64,000 bases of DNA from Cyclobacterium roseum (GCF_010119225.1 NZ_WNKF01000006.1:242098-306097); one strand, 5' to 3'; counted from the stretch's first letter, positions 51,156-61,350 are shown. Notes: generated by a model from the sequence alone, not told the origin. A program made the numbers and translations.

Positions 51156-53462
51156 ATGTTAACCGCAGTAATCTCGGGATTTATTTTTGCATTACTCATA
51201 CCTATTATCCTCGGTCGGCTAAAATCCATTTCAACGCTATGGGTGGCATTGTTGCCCTTAACCCTATTTATATACTTCCTTTCCAAGATTCCAGAACTAC
51301 TAGCTGGCAATCCCATAAAACCCAGTTACCAATGGGTCCCTTCCCTGGGAATCAATCTGGATTTCTACCTGGACGGTTTGTCCCTGTTGTTTGTTTTATT
51401 GATCAGTGGGGTAGGCACCTTGGTTTTTGTCTATACTTCTGCCTACCTGAAGGGCCACCACTACCTGGATCGGTTTTATGCTTACTTGTCTTTATTCATG
51501 GCTTCCATGCTGGGGCTGGTCCTTTCTGACAATATCTACACCCTTTTCTTATTTTGGGAGCTAACCAGTATCAGTTCCTTCTTTCTGATCGGATTTAATA
51601 ACGATAAGAAGGATTCCCGAAAATCGGCCCTGACTGCGTTGGCTATTACCGGTTTCGGAGGCTTGTTTCTATTGGCCGCCATGGTCGGACTGGGACAGAT
51701 AACCGATGCCTACCAGATTTCGGCTATGGCTCCAATGGCTGATGCCATCAAAGACCATTCGCTGTACGGCTGGGTCTTATTCTTTTTATTTATAGCGGCC
51801 TTTACCAAATCCGCCCAATTTCCCTTTCATTTTTGGTTACCGGGGGCCATGAAGGCACCTACTCCCGTTTCGACATACCTGCACTCTGCCACCATGGTAA
51901 AAGCCGGAGTCTACCTTTTGGCGCGATTTACCCCCGTTTTAGGGAGTCACGAATGGTGGAACGGAACGTTGATCATCGTTGGAGCGCTTACCATGGTATA
52001 CGCCGCCATCCATGCCCTTTTCCGTATTGATTTAAAAGGAATTCTGGCTTACTCGACCATTTCTGCGCTGGGAATCCTGGTTTTTCTCATCGGCCTGGGT
52101 TCCCCCGATGCCTTACTGGCTGCCTCGATTTTCATCTTGGTTCATGCGCTTTACAAAGCCACCCTGTTCCTCGTTACGGGCATTATTGATCACGAAACCG
52201 GCACGCGGGATGTGACGCAGCTAGGGGGCTTGAATAAGGTCATGCTGCCGGTAGGAATCGCAGCCATGCTGGCAGCTCTATCCAATGCGGGGATTCCCCC
52301 CTCCTTTGGATTTGTAGGAAAGGACCTGATTTACGAAGCGACACTGGGAATGGGAAATTTGGCCTGGCTCTTAACCTGCCTGGCCATCCTTACCAATGTG
52401 GCCTTGTTGGTGGCTGGTTTCGTAGCGGGCATCAAACCATTTTTAGGCAAACTGCCTGAAAAATTTAAAAATGTTCATCTGCCAGCCCCTTCCATGTATG
52501 TTCCGCCCTTAATCCTTGCCAGCTTGGGTATCCTTTTTGGATTGTTTCCCGGGGTATTGGAAGGAGGGTTGATCAAGCCGGCGGTGAGCAGCCTCACGGG
52601 TACTACTCCCGATTTCCATTTGCAGTTATGGCATGGTTTCAATTTGATCTTTCTTCTGAGTCTGATCACCATCGGATCGGGAACGCTGCTGTATTTCTTT
52701 CTAAAACCTTCCGAAAGCCTGCTGAAAAAAGTAAGTACTTTCGACCGGCTTTCTCCGCAATCGCTCATCATGGGCATATCCCGGGGATTTGCGCTCGCGG
52801 GAAAAGGATGGACGGGTTTTTTCCAAAACGGGTATTTGCGCTATTACCTGATCACCATTCTTGGTTTTCTTTCACTTTTGCTGGCCTACCGCTTGTTTAT
52901 AGGAGTAGACTTGCTGATCAATACGGACGTAATGACCGAAGTCACCTTCTACGAGGCGGTGGTTTTACTGGTCATGGCCGTCGCCATACTATTTACGGTT
53001 TTCTCCAAATCCAGGCTGGCAGCCGTCGCTTCGCTGGGAGTGGTAGGGTATTCTTTTTGCCTGATTTTCCTGTTCTATTCAGCACCGGATTTGGCCATGA
53101 CTCAATTTTCCATCGATACCCTGACGGTCATTTTATTTGTGTTGGTCCTTTATAACCTGCCCAAATACCTAAAGCTATCCGATACCCGGGTACGGATTCG
53201 GGATGGATTATTGTCACTCATCTTTGGTGCCCTGATTAGTATATTGGCTTTGGAAGTGATGAGTGAATCCCTAAGTAAGGAAACGAGTGAATATTACGCA
53301 GAAAACGCCTACATTCTGGGCAAGGGTAAAAATGTAGTAAACGTCATACTGGTCGATTTCAGGGGATTTGATACCATGGTGGAAATCACCGTTTTGGCCA
53401 TTGCCGCAATCGGCGTTTTTGGCCTGTTGAAATTACACCTTAGAAGTACCGAAAAAGAATAA
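51156..53462 (+). CDS. mrpA: Mrp antiporter subunit A
   Basis: A 768-aa membrane protein from the ATG at 51156 (MLTAVISGFIFALLI); the longer frame starting at 51081 adds unlikely N-terminal residues. The ND5-like part has LFWELTSISSFFLIGF (conserved Glu) and KSAQFPFHFWLPGAMKAPTPVSTYLHSATMVKAG (Lys and His of the proton path). The C-terminal part has YSAPDLAMTQFSIDTLTVILFVLVLYNLP and VLAIAAIGVFGLLKL, the MrpB-like N-terminal extension normal for MrpA. With MrpB-G it exchanges Na+ (or K+) for H+ across the inner membrane. It is the first gene of a seven-gene operon (3-bp gap to mrpB). Confidence 0.95.
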   Translation: MLTAVISGFIFALLIPIILGRLKSISTLWVALLPLTLFIYFLSKIPELLAGNPIKPSYQWVPSLGINLDFYLDGLSLLFVLLISGVGTLVFVYTSAYLKGHHYLDRFYAYLSLFMASMLGLVLSDNIYTLFLFWELTSISSFFLIGFNNDKKDSRKSALTALAITGFGGLFLLAAMVGLGQITDAYQISAMAPMADAIKDHSLYGWVLFFLFIAAFTKSAQFPFHFWLPGAMKAPTPVSTYLHSATMVKAGVYLLARFTPVLGSHEWWNGTLIIVGALTMVYAAIHALFRIDLKGILAYSTISALGILVFLIGLGSPDALLAASIFILVHALYKATLFLVTGIIDHETGTRDVTQLGGLNKVMLPVGIAAMLAALSNAGIPPSFGFVGKDLIYEATLGMGNLAWLLTCLAILTNVALLVAGFVAGIKPFLGKLPEKFKNVHLPAPSMYVPPLILASLGILFGLFPGVLEGGLIKPAVSSLTGTTPDFHLQLWHGFNLIFLLSLITIGSGTLLYFFLKPSESLLKKVSTFDRLSPQSLIMGISRGFALAGKGWTGFFQNGYLRYYLITILGFLSLLLAYRLFIGVDLLINTDVMTEVTFYEAVVLLVMAVAILFTVFSKSRLAAVASLGVVGYSFCLIFLFYSAPDLAMTQFSIDTLTVILFVLVLYNLPKYLKLSDTRVRIRDGLLSLIFGALISILALEVMSESLSKETSEYYAENAYILGKGKNVVNVILVDFRGFDTMVEITVLAIAAIGVFGLLKLHLRSTEKE

Positions 53463-53465
53463 CCT

Positions 53466-53876
53466 ATGAAGACAATCATATTCAAATCTGCTTCCGTCTA
53501 CCTGCTTCCGCTGTTATTACTCTTTTCAGTATTTATTCTGCTTAGGGGCCATTATCTTCCAGGGGGTGGATTTGTTGGCGGGTTGATGGCTTCCATTGCT
53601 TTTGTGATCCATTCCTTTGCCAACGGAGTCGAAAACACGAAAAATATCGTAAAATTCCATCCCGGATTTTTGATGCCGGTTGGTTTGGCACTGGCCCTGC
53701 TGGCAGGCAGTCTGCCTTTATTTACAGGCGAAACCTTTATGACCGGACTGTGGATGGATCAGCCCGTTCCGGTTATCGGTACGGTCGGTACTGCCTTGTT
53801 TTTTGACACAGGCGTGTATCTGGTAGTGATCGGGGTCACCCTCACCATTATTTTCACCATATCTGAAGGGCTTTAA
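53466..53876 (+). CDS. mrpB: Mrp antiporter subunit B
   Basis: A 136-aa membrane protein. [35 protein letters not shown] contains the MnhB signature RGHxxPGGGFxGG. It forms part of the Mrp Na+/H+ antiporter. It lies 3 bp after mrpA and 2 bp before mrpC. Confidence 0.95.
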   Translation: MKTIIFKSASVYLLPLLLLFSVFILLRGHYLPGGGFVGGLMASIAFVIHSFANGVENTKNIVKFHPGFLMPVGLALALLAGSLPLFTGETFMTGLWMDQPVPVIGTVGTALFFDTGVYLVVIGVTLTIIFTISEGL

Positions 53877-53878
53877 GT

Positions 53879-54232
53879 ATGGAACTATTATTGGTAATTA
53901 TCATAGGTTTATTATATGCCGCAGGTATCTACATGATGCTGAGGCGCAGCCTGGTTAAATTAATTATTGGGTTGATTTTGCTTGGTAACGGTGCCAACTT
54001 ACTCATCTTTTTACTGGGAAAGATCGTGAAGGGAAAGCCCCCTATCATAGGCCCAAACGAGAAGATGTTGGGTGAAATCTATGCAGACCCGGTACCTCAG
54101 GCACTCATTCTAACGGCTATTGTTATCAGTTTTGGCCTGCAGGCTTTTGCCATTATATTGATAAAAAGGGCCTATAAAGTAGTAAAAACAGACGATCTGG
54201 ACGAAATGTACGCAACCGACGAAGATTTATGA
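53879..54232 (+). CDS. mrpC: Mrp antiporter subunit C
   Basis: A 117-aa NuoK-like membrane protein with three TM segments: [32 protein letters not shown] and [22 protein letters not shown], the MnhC signature. The stop overlaps mrpD by 4 bp. Confidence 0.95.
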   Translation: MELLLVIIIGLLYAAGIYMMLRRSLVKLIIGLILLGNGANLLIFLLGKIVKGKPPIIGPNEKMLGEIYADPVPQALILTAIVISFGLQAFAIILIKRAYKVVKTDDLDEMYATDEDL

Positions 54233-55737
54233 GCAACCCCTATATTGTTTTACCGGTCATTTTCCAGCTTTTTGTTGCCGTAACATTGATGTTTTCCTGG
54301 ACCAACAAAAACCTGCAAAAGCTGATTTCTGTTGTTGGGTCTCTTATTGCCCTACTGATCAGTATTTTGCTTTTGATAAAAGTCAATCAGGAGGGGATCC
54401 AAACCATGCAGGCGGGCGGTTGGATCGCTCCTTTTGGGATCACCTTTGTAGCCGATACCTTTAGTGCCTTGTTGGTTTTACTCACCGCTATTTCCGGCCT
54501 TGCCGTAAGTGTGTTTTCCGTCGGCAGCATCCGCAATGCGCGGGTCAGATTCGGTTATTTCCCCATACTCCATTTATTGATCATGGGACTTAGTGGTGCT
54601 TTCCTGACAGGAGATATTTTTAATCTATATGTATGGTTTGAAATCATCATCATTTCATCCTTTGTACTGATCACCATTGGTGGGGAGAAGGCTCAGTTAG
54701 AAGGGGCGATCAAATACGTAGCCATGAATCTGTTGGCATCGGTAGTTTTTCTCACGGCAATTGCCATCCTCTATGGGCTGACCGGAAGTCTCAACATGGC
54801 CGATCTTTCCCTACAAGTGGCAAAGGTGGAAAACCGGGGCTTGGTTAACGTAACCGCTATCTTATTTCTGGTGGGTTTTGGAATCAAATCGGCCGTTTTC
54901 CCCCTCTATTTTTGGCTACCGGCATCCTATCACACGCCACCACCGGCTATATCGGCTATATTCGGTGGGTTGCTTACAAAAGTAGGAGTGTATGCCATGC
55001 TACGGGTGTTTACACTGATATTTGTCCCAGACACATTTCTTACCACGGTCATTACCGTTATGGCCATGTTGACTATTTTCTCGGGAGGAGTCGGTGCCTT
55101 GATGCAAAATAATATCCGAAAAGTATTCAGCTACCTGATCATCTGCCATATCGGATTTATGTTGGCCGGTCTTGGTATATACAGTACCCTTGCCCTTGCA
55201 GGAGCCGTATTTTATCTGGTTCATGACATTGTGGTTAAAACCAATTTATTCATGGTTAGCGGTTTGGTTTTCAAAATCAAGGGCACCTATTCCATGCGGC
55301 TACTGGGTGGCTTTTACAAAGAACAGCCACTGATGAGTCTCCTGATGGCTATTCCGTTGTTTTCGTTGGTTGGTATTCCTCCCCTATCGGGTTTCTGGGG
55401 GAAGCTCTTGCTCATCCAGGGTGCCATGAACTCGTCCAATATTTTATTGATTGGCTTCATACTATTGGGAAGTTTCCTTACCTTATTCATCATTGCCAAA
55501 CTATGGTCGGAGGTGTTTTGGAAAGATCCACAGGTATTACCCAAGAAAGAGCACATCAAATATTTTGATGAGTTAAAACCCCTAAAAAAGCGAGCGATGC
55601 TGGCTTCGGTGGTTTTTCTATCCATCCTTTCTTTGGGAATAGGTTTCGGGGCGGAGTGGGTCATGCGGATAGCAATGACCGTCGCCGGGAATCTAATGGA
55701 TCCGTCTGCCTATATACAAGCCGTTTTAGGAACTTAA
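54229..55737 (+). CDS. mrpD: Mrp antiporter subunit D
   Basis: A 502-aa NuoM/N-like subunit with about 14 TM helices. Motifs: [21 protein letters not shown] (conserved Glu) and [41 protein letters not shown] (Lys). It is the second large channel subunit. The start overlaps the mrpC stop (ATGA). A 12-bp gap precedes mrpE. Confidence 0.95.
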   Translation: MSNPYIVLPVIFQLFVAVTLMFSWTNKNLQKLISVVGSLIALLISILLLIKVNQEGIQTMQAGGWIAPFGITFVADTFSALLVLLTAISGLAVSVFSVGSIRNARVRFGYFPILHLLIMGLSGAFLTGDIFNLYVWFEIIIISSFVLITIGGEKAQLEGAIKYVAMNLLASVVFLTAIAILYGLTGSLNMADLSLQVAKVENRGLVNVTAILFLVGFGIKSAVFPLYFWLPASYHTPPPAISAIFGGLLTKVGVYAMLRVFTLIFVPDTFLTTVITVMAMLTIFSGGVGALMQNNIRKVFSYLIICHIGFMLAGLGIYSTLALAGAVFYLVHDIVVKTNLFMVSGLVFKIKGTYSMRLLGGFYKEQPLMSLLMAIPLFSLVGIPPLSGFWGKLLLIQGAMNSSNILLIGFILLGSFLTLFIIAKLWSEVFWKDPQVLPKKEHIKYFDELKPLKKRAMLASVVFLSILSLGIGFGAEWVMRIAMTVAGNLMDPSAYIQAVLGT

Positions 55738-55749
55738 ATCGCACTAAAA

Positions 55750-56229
55750 ATGATAAAAACCAGATTTCTCAGCAATCTTCTTCTTTCCTTTATCTGGCTG
55801 GCGGTCACGGGTACTTTTTCATTCGTGAATTTTGTATTTGGGTTTTTATTGAGTTTTTTCCTGCTGTGGCTGATATCCAGAAACAGTGGGGAAAACAAGT
55901 ATTTTCACCGGGGACCCAAATTGATTGCTTTTATTTTCTTTTTCCTTTACGAGTTGATAAAGGCCAACCTTCAGGTAGCCTATGACGTGGTGACACCCAG
56001 CTATTATATGAAACCGGGGATTATCAAAATTCCCCTTTCGGCTAAGTCGGATTTAGAAATTACCCTATTGGCCAATTTGATTACCCTGACTCCCGGAACC
56101 CTCAGCCTGGACGTGTCAGATGACCGCAAAGTATTATACGTGCATGCGATGTACGTAAACGACAAGGAAGAATTTGTCGCCGGCATTAAAAATGGATTTG
56201 AACGGAAGTTATTAGAGATATTGAGATGA
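55750..56229 (+). CDS. mrpE: Mrp antiporter subunit E
   Basis: A 159-aa protein with two N-terminal hydrophobic segments and the MnhE signature near LANLITLTPGTLSLDVSDDRKVLYVHAM. The stop overlaps mrpF by 4 bp. Confidence 0.93.
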   Translation: MIKTRFLSNLLLSFIWLAVTGTFSFVNFVFGFLLSFFLLWLISRNSGENKYFHRGPKLIAFIFFFLYELIKANLQVAYDVVTPSYYMKPGIIKIPLSAKSDLEITLLANLITLTPGTLSLDVSDDRKVLYVHAMYVNDKEEFVAGIKNGFERKLLEILR

Positions 56230-56501
56230 GTGTAAACGACTATTTATACCTGGTGATACTGCCCATTCTCGCTGCATCCACCATGTTGATATTTATCAGA
56301 TTTATCATAGGCCCTACCCTTTCTGACCGGGTGGTTTCCCTTGACTTGCTACTGACTACCGGAATCGGGATCATTACCATTTACAGTATTCATACCAATC
56401 AGCCCGCATTTTTGGATATTGCGATGATCATGGCGCTGATTGCCTTTTTAGGTACCGTAGCCTTTTCCTATTATTTAGAAAAACGAGAAAAAAATGAGTG
56501 A
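56226..56501 (+). CDS. mrpF: Mrp antiporter subunit F
   Basis: A 91-aa protein with three TM segments and the MnhF signature FIIGPTLSDRVVSLDLLLT. It overlaps mrpE and mrpG (8 bp with the latter). Confidence 0.94.
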   Translation: MSVNDYLYLVILPILAASTMLIFIRFIIGPTLSDRVVSLDLLLTTGIGIITIYSIHTNQPAFLDIAMIMALIAFLGTVAFSYYLEKREKNE

Positions 56502-56877
56502 TTATTGGATCATAGGTTTGAGTTCCCTGGGTGCCTTGTTCATCCTTTTGGCGGCGATTGGCGTGATAAGAATGCCCGATCTTTACCTCAGAATTTCGGT
56601 TACTACCAAGGCTGCCACGCTGGGTATTGGTTTGCTGCTCATCGCAGCAGCCACCTATTTCAATGAGTTTGGGATTTCTTCACGCGTTGCCGCGATCATC
56701 CTTTTTATGCTGCTGACAGCTCCTGTGGGTGCGCACATGATTGGAAGAGCCTCCTATTTTACCGGTGTGAAATTATGGAAACATTCCAAAGTAGATGATC
56801 TCAAAGGAAAATACCATCCCAAAAGTCACGAATTGGCCAGTGACATGAAAACCGAAAAGGAAAATGAATCGAAGTAA
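56494..56877 (+). CDS. mrpG: Mrp antiporter subunit G
   Basis: A 127-aa protein with three TM segments and the MnhG signature AAIGVIRMPDLYLRISVTTKAATLGIG, then APVGAHMIGRASYFTG. The last Mrp subunit. Its end overlaps the lactonase start by 14 bp. Confidence 0.94.
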   Translation: MSDYWIIGLSSLGALFILLAAIGVIRMPDLYLRISVTTKAATLGIGLLLIAAATYFNEFGISSRVAAIILFMLLTAPVGAHMIGRASYFTGVKLWKHSKVDDLKGKYHPKSHELASDMKTEKENESK

Positions 56878-58015
56878 CTTATCCGTTGCCACACTCCTGT
56901 TCCTTTCCCTGGCATGCAGTCCCAGCGAAACAAAGGAAGAAGGAAATAAATCTCAAGATATGTCTGCTACTTATGTATTTCTTCTGGGAACCTATACAGA
57001 CCTACCCGAACAAGGCATCCACCTGGCTAACTTCAGTCCTGAAAATGGTTTCGACGTCTTGGCTACCGCTTCCGAACCCGAAAACCCATCGTTTGTCATC
57101 GCTAACAAGGACCAAAATCTAATCTTTTCGGTAGAAGAAACCAGCGGTGCCGAGGGAGGAAACGTATCTAGCTTTCAGTTATCCGCTAATGATATTTCAA
57201 TAATCAATACCGTATCCGCAGCCGGAAACAGCCCCTGCTACCTAAGCCTGGATCCTTCAGAAAAATTTCTGCTTGTAGGTAACTACTCGCAGGGAAACTT
57301 TTCGGTAATCCCCGTAGAAAGTAATGGAAACCTTAACCCGGCCGTTCAGGTAGTGCAGCATGAAGGAAGTAGCGTTAATCCTGGCCGACAACGGCAGCCG
57401 CACGTCCATTCGACCGTCTTTCATCCGAAGGACGGCAAACTGTTGGTGGCCGACCTGGGTACCGATGAAGTGGTGGTATATAACTTTGATTCCCAAAAGG
57501 AAAAACCTCTGGAAGAAACTCCTAATTTCAGATTGAAGGTCGCTCCCGGAGCCGGGCCCCGGCACATGGTCTTTAACGAAAGCGGAGACCGCTTGTATCT
57601 GGTGCATGAAATAACGGCCGAAATTGGGGTGTACCATTATGAAGAGGGCTCTATAAAACACCTGGAAACTCATTCTCTATTGCAGGAAGGATTTGAGGGA
57701 ACCGTGGGGGCGGCTGAGGTTCGGCTAAGCCCCGACGGAAACCACTTGTATGTCTCCAACCGGGGAGATGCCAACGAAATTATTGGATTTGAAATAGGTA
57801 AGGATGGTGGTTTGCACCGTATTCAAACGCTTTCATCAGAAGGTAAAGCGCCACGTAACTTTAATATTACTCCAGATGGAGCTTATGTCCTGGTAGGCAA
57901 CCAAAACTCCAATACCCTTCTTGCTTTTAAACGGGATGCAAAAAGCGGCTTATTATCCATTACCGACCATCAACTTGATATTCATAAACCCGTCTACATA
58001 AACTTCCTGCCGTAG
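56864..58015 (+). CDS. lactonase-family (6-phosphogluconolactonase-type) seven-bladed propeller lipoprotein
   Basis: A 383-aa protein with lipobox LFLSLAC. The lactonase family (PF10282) pattern is seen in YVFLLGTYTDLPEQGIHLANF, NPSFVIANKDQNLIFSVEE, QPHVHSTVFHPKDGKLLVADLGTD, GPRHMVFNESGDRLYLVHE, RLSPDGNHLYVSNRG and PRNFNITPDGAYVLVGNQNSN. The lipoprotein signal makes it an exported relative, so a role in cytosolic pentose phosphate metabolism is unlikely. The start overlaps mrpG by 14 bp, so it is translationally coupled to the Mrp operon; the reason is unknown. Confidence 0.85.
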   Translation: MNRSNLSVATLLFLSLACSPSETKEEGNKSQDMSATYVFLLGTYTDLPEQGIHLANFSPENGFDVLATASEPENPSFVIANKDQNLIFSVEETSGAEGGNVSSFQLSANDISIINTVSAAGNSPCYLSLDPSEKFLLVGNYSQGNFSVIPVESNGNLNPAVQVVQHEGSSVNPGRQRQPHVHSTVFHPKDGKLLVADLGTDEVVVYNFDSQKEKPLEETPNFRLKVAPGAGPRHMVFNESGDRLYLVHEITAEIGVYHYEEGSIKHLETHSLLQEGFEGTVGAAEVRLSPDGNHLYVSNRGDANEIIGFEIGKDGGLHRIQTLSSEGKAPRNFNITPDGAYVLVGNQNSNTLLAFKRDAKSGLLSITDHQLDIHKPVYINFLP

Positions 58016-58119
58016 ATCCGTGATTCGGTCGGTATATTTTCGGGTATCAATTCTTTTACTTAATATTGTGGCCATTTCGGCATCGCCGATACGTTTTTTC
58101 CAAAAGTAAAAGCAAGAAA

Positions 58120-59157
58120 ATGACTGCCACAACGGAGCAAAAATACCACTGTTTACTTAACAGGAGGGAAACAGAAAAGGCCATTGACCTGATCAAAACC
58201 ATGTTTCCCGTCATGATGTCCGAACGGTTAAACCTATTCAAAATATCCTGTCCATTGGCCATAATGGATGGCACGGGTATCAACGATGACCTGAATGGTA
58301 TCGAACGACCGGTAAAATTCCCTATCCGAAACCAGGCGGATGCCACCGCTGTGGTGGTCCAATCACTGGCGAAATGGAAACGGTGGCAGTTGGCTGAACT
58401 AGAGGCGGAAAATGGGGAAGGTATCCTGACAGATATGCGCGCCCTGAGACCGGATGAAGACTATTCGGCTTTGCATTCCCTTTATGTAGATCAGTGGGAT
58501 TGGGAACAAAAGATCACTGATAAGGATCGCAATCTGGAATACCTCAAAGCGGTTGTGGAATCCATCTACAGTATATTCCAAGAGCTGGAGAAGTCAATAG
58601 CGGAATCGTTCCCTGTTATTCAACCCATTTTGCCTGAAAAAGTCACTTTTATACAAGCCGAAGAACTCCTGCAAAAGTACCCGGATTTATCCCCCAAAGA
58701 ACGGGAATACCAGGCTTGCAAGGAGCACAAAGCTGTTTTTTTAATAGGCATTGGCGATGTACTTAGCAATGGGGAAAAACATGATGGAAGGGCACCTGAC
58801 TACGATGATTGGAGTAGTTATAATTCTGAGGGCCATAAAGGATTGAACGGAGACATCCTGGTATGGAATCCAATGCTGGAAAATAGTTTTGAACTTTCTT
58901 CCATGGGAATCCGGGTAGATGCCGAGACCCTGGAAAGACAGTTGGAAATTTCAGGTCAGCAAGAAAGGAAGCAACTGTTTTTCCATAAAAAGCTTCTGAA
59001 TGGGGAATTACCACAAAGCATCGGTGGGGGAATCGGTCAATCCCGGACATGTATGTTTCTTTTACGAAAAAAGCATATTGGAGAGGTCCAGTCAGGCATT
59101 TGGCCCGCAAAAGAGGTGGAAAACTGCAAAGAGCAAGGCATTGAATTAATGAAATAA
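58120..59157 (+). CDS. asnA: aspartate--ammonia ligase
   Basis: A 345-aa protein from the ATG at 58120, close to the usual AsnA length; a start at 58066 adds residues unlike the family. Class II-synthetase-like fold: LFKISCPLAIMDGTGINDDLNG, AVVVQSLAKWKRWQLA, RALRPDEDYSALHSLYVDQWDWE, HKAVFLIGIGD, NGDILVWNPMLENSFELSSMGIRVD and GGGIGQSRTCMFLLRK. It makes asparagine from aspartate, ammonia and ATP in the cytosol. It lies 104 bp after the lactonase. Confidence 0.96.
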   Translation: MTATTEQKYHCLLNRRETEKAIDLIKTMFPVMMSERLNLFKISCPLAIMDGTGINDDLNGIERPVKFPIRNQADATAVVVQSLAKWKRWQLAELEAENGEGILTDMRALRPDEDYSALHSLYVDQWDWEQKITDKDRNLEYLKAVVESIYSIFQELEKSIAESFPVIQPILPEKVTFIQAEELLQKYPDLSPKEREYQACKEHKAVFLIGIGDVLSNGEKHDGRAPDYDDWSSYNSEGHKGLNGDILVWNPMLENSFELSSMGIRVDAETLERQLEISGQQERKQLFFHKKLLNGELPQSIGGGIGQSRTCMFLLRKKHIGEVQSGIWPAKEVENCKEQGIELMK

Positions 59158-59317
59158 GTCCTTTAAATAAGGATGTATATTACATTTTGTATCGAATTTG
59201 TATAAAATACCATTTTAAGAAATCTTTTATTTTCAGAAAATAATTTTACCCAACTGTTTTTTTTGCGAAAAGAATCACTACCTTTACTGCCATTAATACA
59301 ATCAATTAATTACAATT

Positions 59318-59515
59318 ATGAACACAGGAAAAGTAAAATTTTTTAATGAATCCAAAGGATTCGGTTTTATCATTGATGACGAATCATCTAAAGAGTATTT
59401 TGTGCATGTCTCTGGACTAATCGACGAAATCAGAGAAGACGATGATGTATCCTTCGATCTTAAAGAAGGAAGAAAAGGTCTGAATGCAGTGAATGTGAAG
59501 GTAGTTAACGCATAA
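59318..59515 (+). CDS. cold-shock domain protein (CspA family)
   Basis: A 65-aa cold-shock-domain protein: TGKVKFFNESKGFGFIIDD (RNP1 KGFGFI) and EYFVHVSGL (RNP2-like FVH). It binds single-stranded RNA/DNA. A TACCTTTA box (one mismatch to TAnnTTTG) lies 31 bp upstream, and the leader is short. Confidence 0.93.
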   Translation: MNTGKVKFFNESKGFGFIIDDESSKEYFVHVSGLIDEIREDDDVSFDLKEGRKGLNAVNVKVVNA

Positions 59516-59540
59516 CATAACATTGACATCAGTAGTAGAA

Positions 59541-59566
59541 AGCAACCCGAACGGGTTGCTTTTTTG
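59541..59566 (+). terminator. cold-shock gene terminator
   Basis: AGCAACCCG (59541-59549) and CGGGTTGCT (59552-59560), with T6 following; the effective loop is GAAC. Confidence 0.92.
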
Positions 59567-59596
59567 GTTTTAGAGCAATTTGCAGTTGTTTTCTTT

Positions 59597-60541
59597 TTAT
59601 GTTCCTTCCAATACCATCCGTCCGGATCGAAGTTTTCCCCGTATGGTTTGATCTGCGCCATGGTCAATAACTAAATCCTCACTACTGGATCGATCCCCGA
59701 TACTTAACCTGCCGCTCCCCACACTAAAATCAAAATTAAACCGGCTTAGGTCCGTGTTGGTGGTAACTTTCATGTAGCCTGAGGATGCCGAAAAATAGCT
59801 CTCTGCCCCTAGTCCACAATCCTCTGCTACCAACATTCCAGAAGAAAGAGAAATCTCACCCAAGGTAGCCACCCTGTTCAAATCTGCCTTACCGGAACTC
59901 ATCTCCCCGGTGACCAGGCCATCTACATCAGCGATTTGTACCAGGCCACTGGAACCTTTAAACCTAACCGAACCCTTCATGCCTTCCAATGACCCCATTC
60001 CGGAAGATAATTCCAGATCCAGATTTCCCCGGATATCTTCCAGTTGAACCTTTCCGGAAGAAATTTTCACCTGAAGGTTGGGTGAATCCAAATCCTTTGC
60101 ATCAATACTACCGGAGCTGCCCCTGAGTTTAATGTTTTCGTTCTGAACATGGTATACCTCCAGTTTTCCGGAAGAATTGTACATGTCCAGCTCCATTTCC
60201 CTTGGTCCCTTCAAACTAATAAACCCATCAACCTGACTGCCAAACAAAAATGAAAAATCCATTTCGGAATCAAAACTGACAATGAGTTCATCTCCTGACT
60301 GCTCGTAGTGGATGCCCTCTATACCCGCGTCCGTTGATTCCAGGAAGGCTGTTAAATACACCTTATCGGTATCGTCGCCTCCGGTATAGCTGATTTCCAA
60401 GGCTCCCCCCTGTACACGCACTTTGCGGATTCCTTCAAAAGACGTGTCTATGTCAGTTATCGTTTCTTTGGGCAAGGGATTGCAGCCAAAAGAAAGGATT
60501 AGCATGACAGCGACAGTAAACTGTATCTTAATTCGACTCAT
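59597..60541 (-). CDS. DUF4097-type repeat lipoprotein
   Basis: A 314-aa protein with lipobox LILSFGC. The mature part is a repeated short beta pattern rich in Ser-Ser-Gly: YNSSGKLEVYHV, GSSGSIDAKD, ISSGKVQLEDI, LSSGMGSLEGM, GSSGLVQIADV, MSSGKADLNRV and ASSGYMKVTT, one turn per about 20 residues. This is the DUF4097/DUF2807 beta-helix type. The role is unknown. It overlaps the TM2 gene by 14 bp and is last in the operon. Confidence 0.82.
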   Translation of the reverse strand: MSRIKIQFTVAVMLILSFGCNPLPKETITDIDTSFEGIRKVRVQGGALEISYTGGDDTDKVYLTAFLESTDAGIEGIHYEQSGDELIVSFDSEMDFSFLFGSQVDGFISLKGPREMELDMYNSSGKLEVYHVQNENIKLRGSSGSIDAKDLDSPNLQVKISSGKVQLEDIRGNLDLELSSGMGSLEGMKGSVRFKGSSGLVQIADVDGLVTGEMSSGKADLNRVATLGEISLSSGMLVAEDCGLGAESYFSASSGYMKVTTNTDLSRFNFDFSVGSGRLSIGDRSSSEDLVIDHGADQTIRGKLRSGRMVLEGT

Positions 60542-60914
60542 TGGAATCCCCTTTTTTCAGATCCGTACTCATAGACATTAATGATAGCGTTTCGTGGGCT
60601 ACCTTTAGGTTATATTCGTATGCAAGACTCTTGTAGTTTACCAAATCAACTATTGTCCCAATAAAGCATAAGCCTACCGTCAATAGGTATAAAATCCCCA
60701 ATCCAATTTGTCCAAGGATAAAGCGATGTAGACCCGCAAATCCAAAAAAACCGATCAGGGTCAAAATCAAAACCATCTGGCTATCTTTTCTCCGGGCCCG
60801 GTATACCTGCGAAAAAAGACTTGCTTGTTCGTCATTCATATCTTTTAAAAGTCCTTGAATGTACCCCAATTCCATGCCTTCCAATTCCGGAAGATGCTTT
60901 AATACGTTTGCCAT
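60528..60914 (-). CDS. TM2-domain protein
   Basis: A 128-aa protein from the ATG at 60914. A soluble N-terminal helix (LKHLPELEGMELGYIQGLL) is followed by LILTLIGFFGFAGLHRFILGQIGLGILYLLTVGLCFIGTIVDLV, the TM2 domain with the GxxGxHRFxLGxxxxGxxxL and DxxD-type pattern. It forms two TM helices and sits in the membrane. It overlaps the DUF2752 gene (16 bp) and the DUF4097 gene (14 bp). Confidence 0.88.
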   Translation of the reverse strand: MANVLKHLPELEGMELGYIQGLLKDMNDEQASLFSQVYRARRKDSQMVLILTLIGFFGFAGLHRFILGQIGLGILYLLTVGLCFIGTIVDLVNYKSLAYEYNLKVAHETLSLMSMSTDLKKGDSNESN

Positions 60915-61201
60915 AATTTTATTTGTTTTTTTATTAGTAGAAATAATTGAAACTGACGCCACAAAATCACCAGTAAGGCAAAACCTCCCAATGGATGCCA
61001 GCTCCAGGACGTGTGAATCGCTCCATGCATGAAATAATGTAGGGAGCGCCCCAATCCACAGCCCGGACACCAGCTCAGCCCCAGGTTTGCCAGTGGACAT
61101 AGACCGTGGTGCTGTCCGTCGCCCATCCCGTAGAAGTACAAGCCAACTAGCGCGATGGTCCAAATGAGAAATTCTAAAATTCCGGTTGGTATGCGTTGCA
61201 T
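60899..61201 (-). CDS. DUF2752 membrane protein
   Basis: A 100-aa protein with two or three TM segments and the DUF2752 signature CPLANLGLSWCPGCGLGRSLHYFMHG (CPGCGxxR...H). The Cys pair suggests metal or redox chemistry, not proven. It heads the DUF2752-TM2-DUF4097 operon. Confidence 0.88.
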   Translation of the reverse strand: MQRIPTGILEFLIWTIALVGLYFYGMGDGQHHGLCPLANLGLSWCPGCGLGRSLHYFMHGAIHTSWSWHPLGGFALLVILWRQFQLFLLIKKQIKLWQTY

Positions 61202-61350
61202 ATGCGGAAATATACGAATAGAATGCCAGGATTGAAAAGCCGGAATAGGCCAGCCAGAGGCCGTTGAAGAAAATGGAGCGTCCGTTTTCGTAGCATTTTA
61301 CGGCCGATTTCGGACATTCTTGGAAACGAATGCAGACAATGTAAAAGGGA

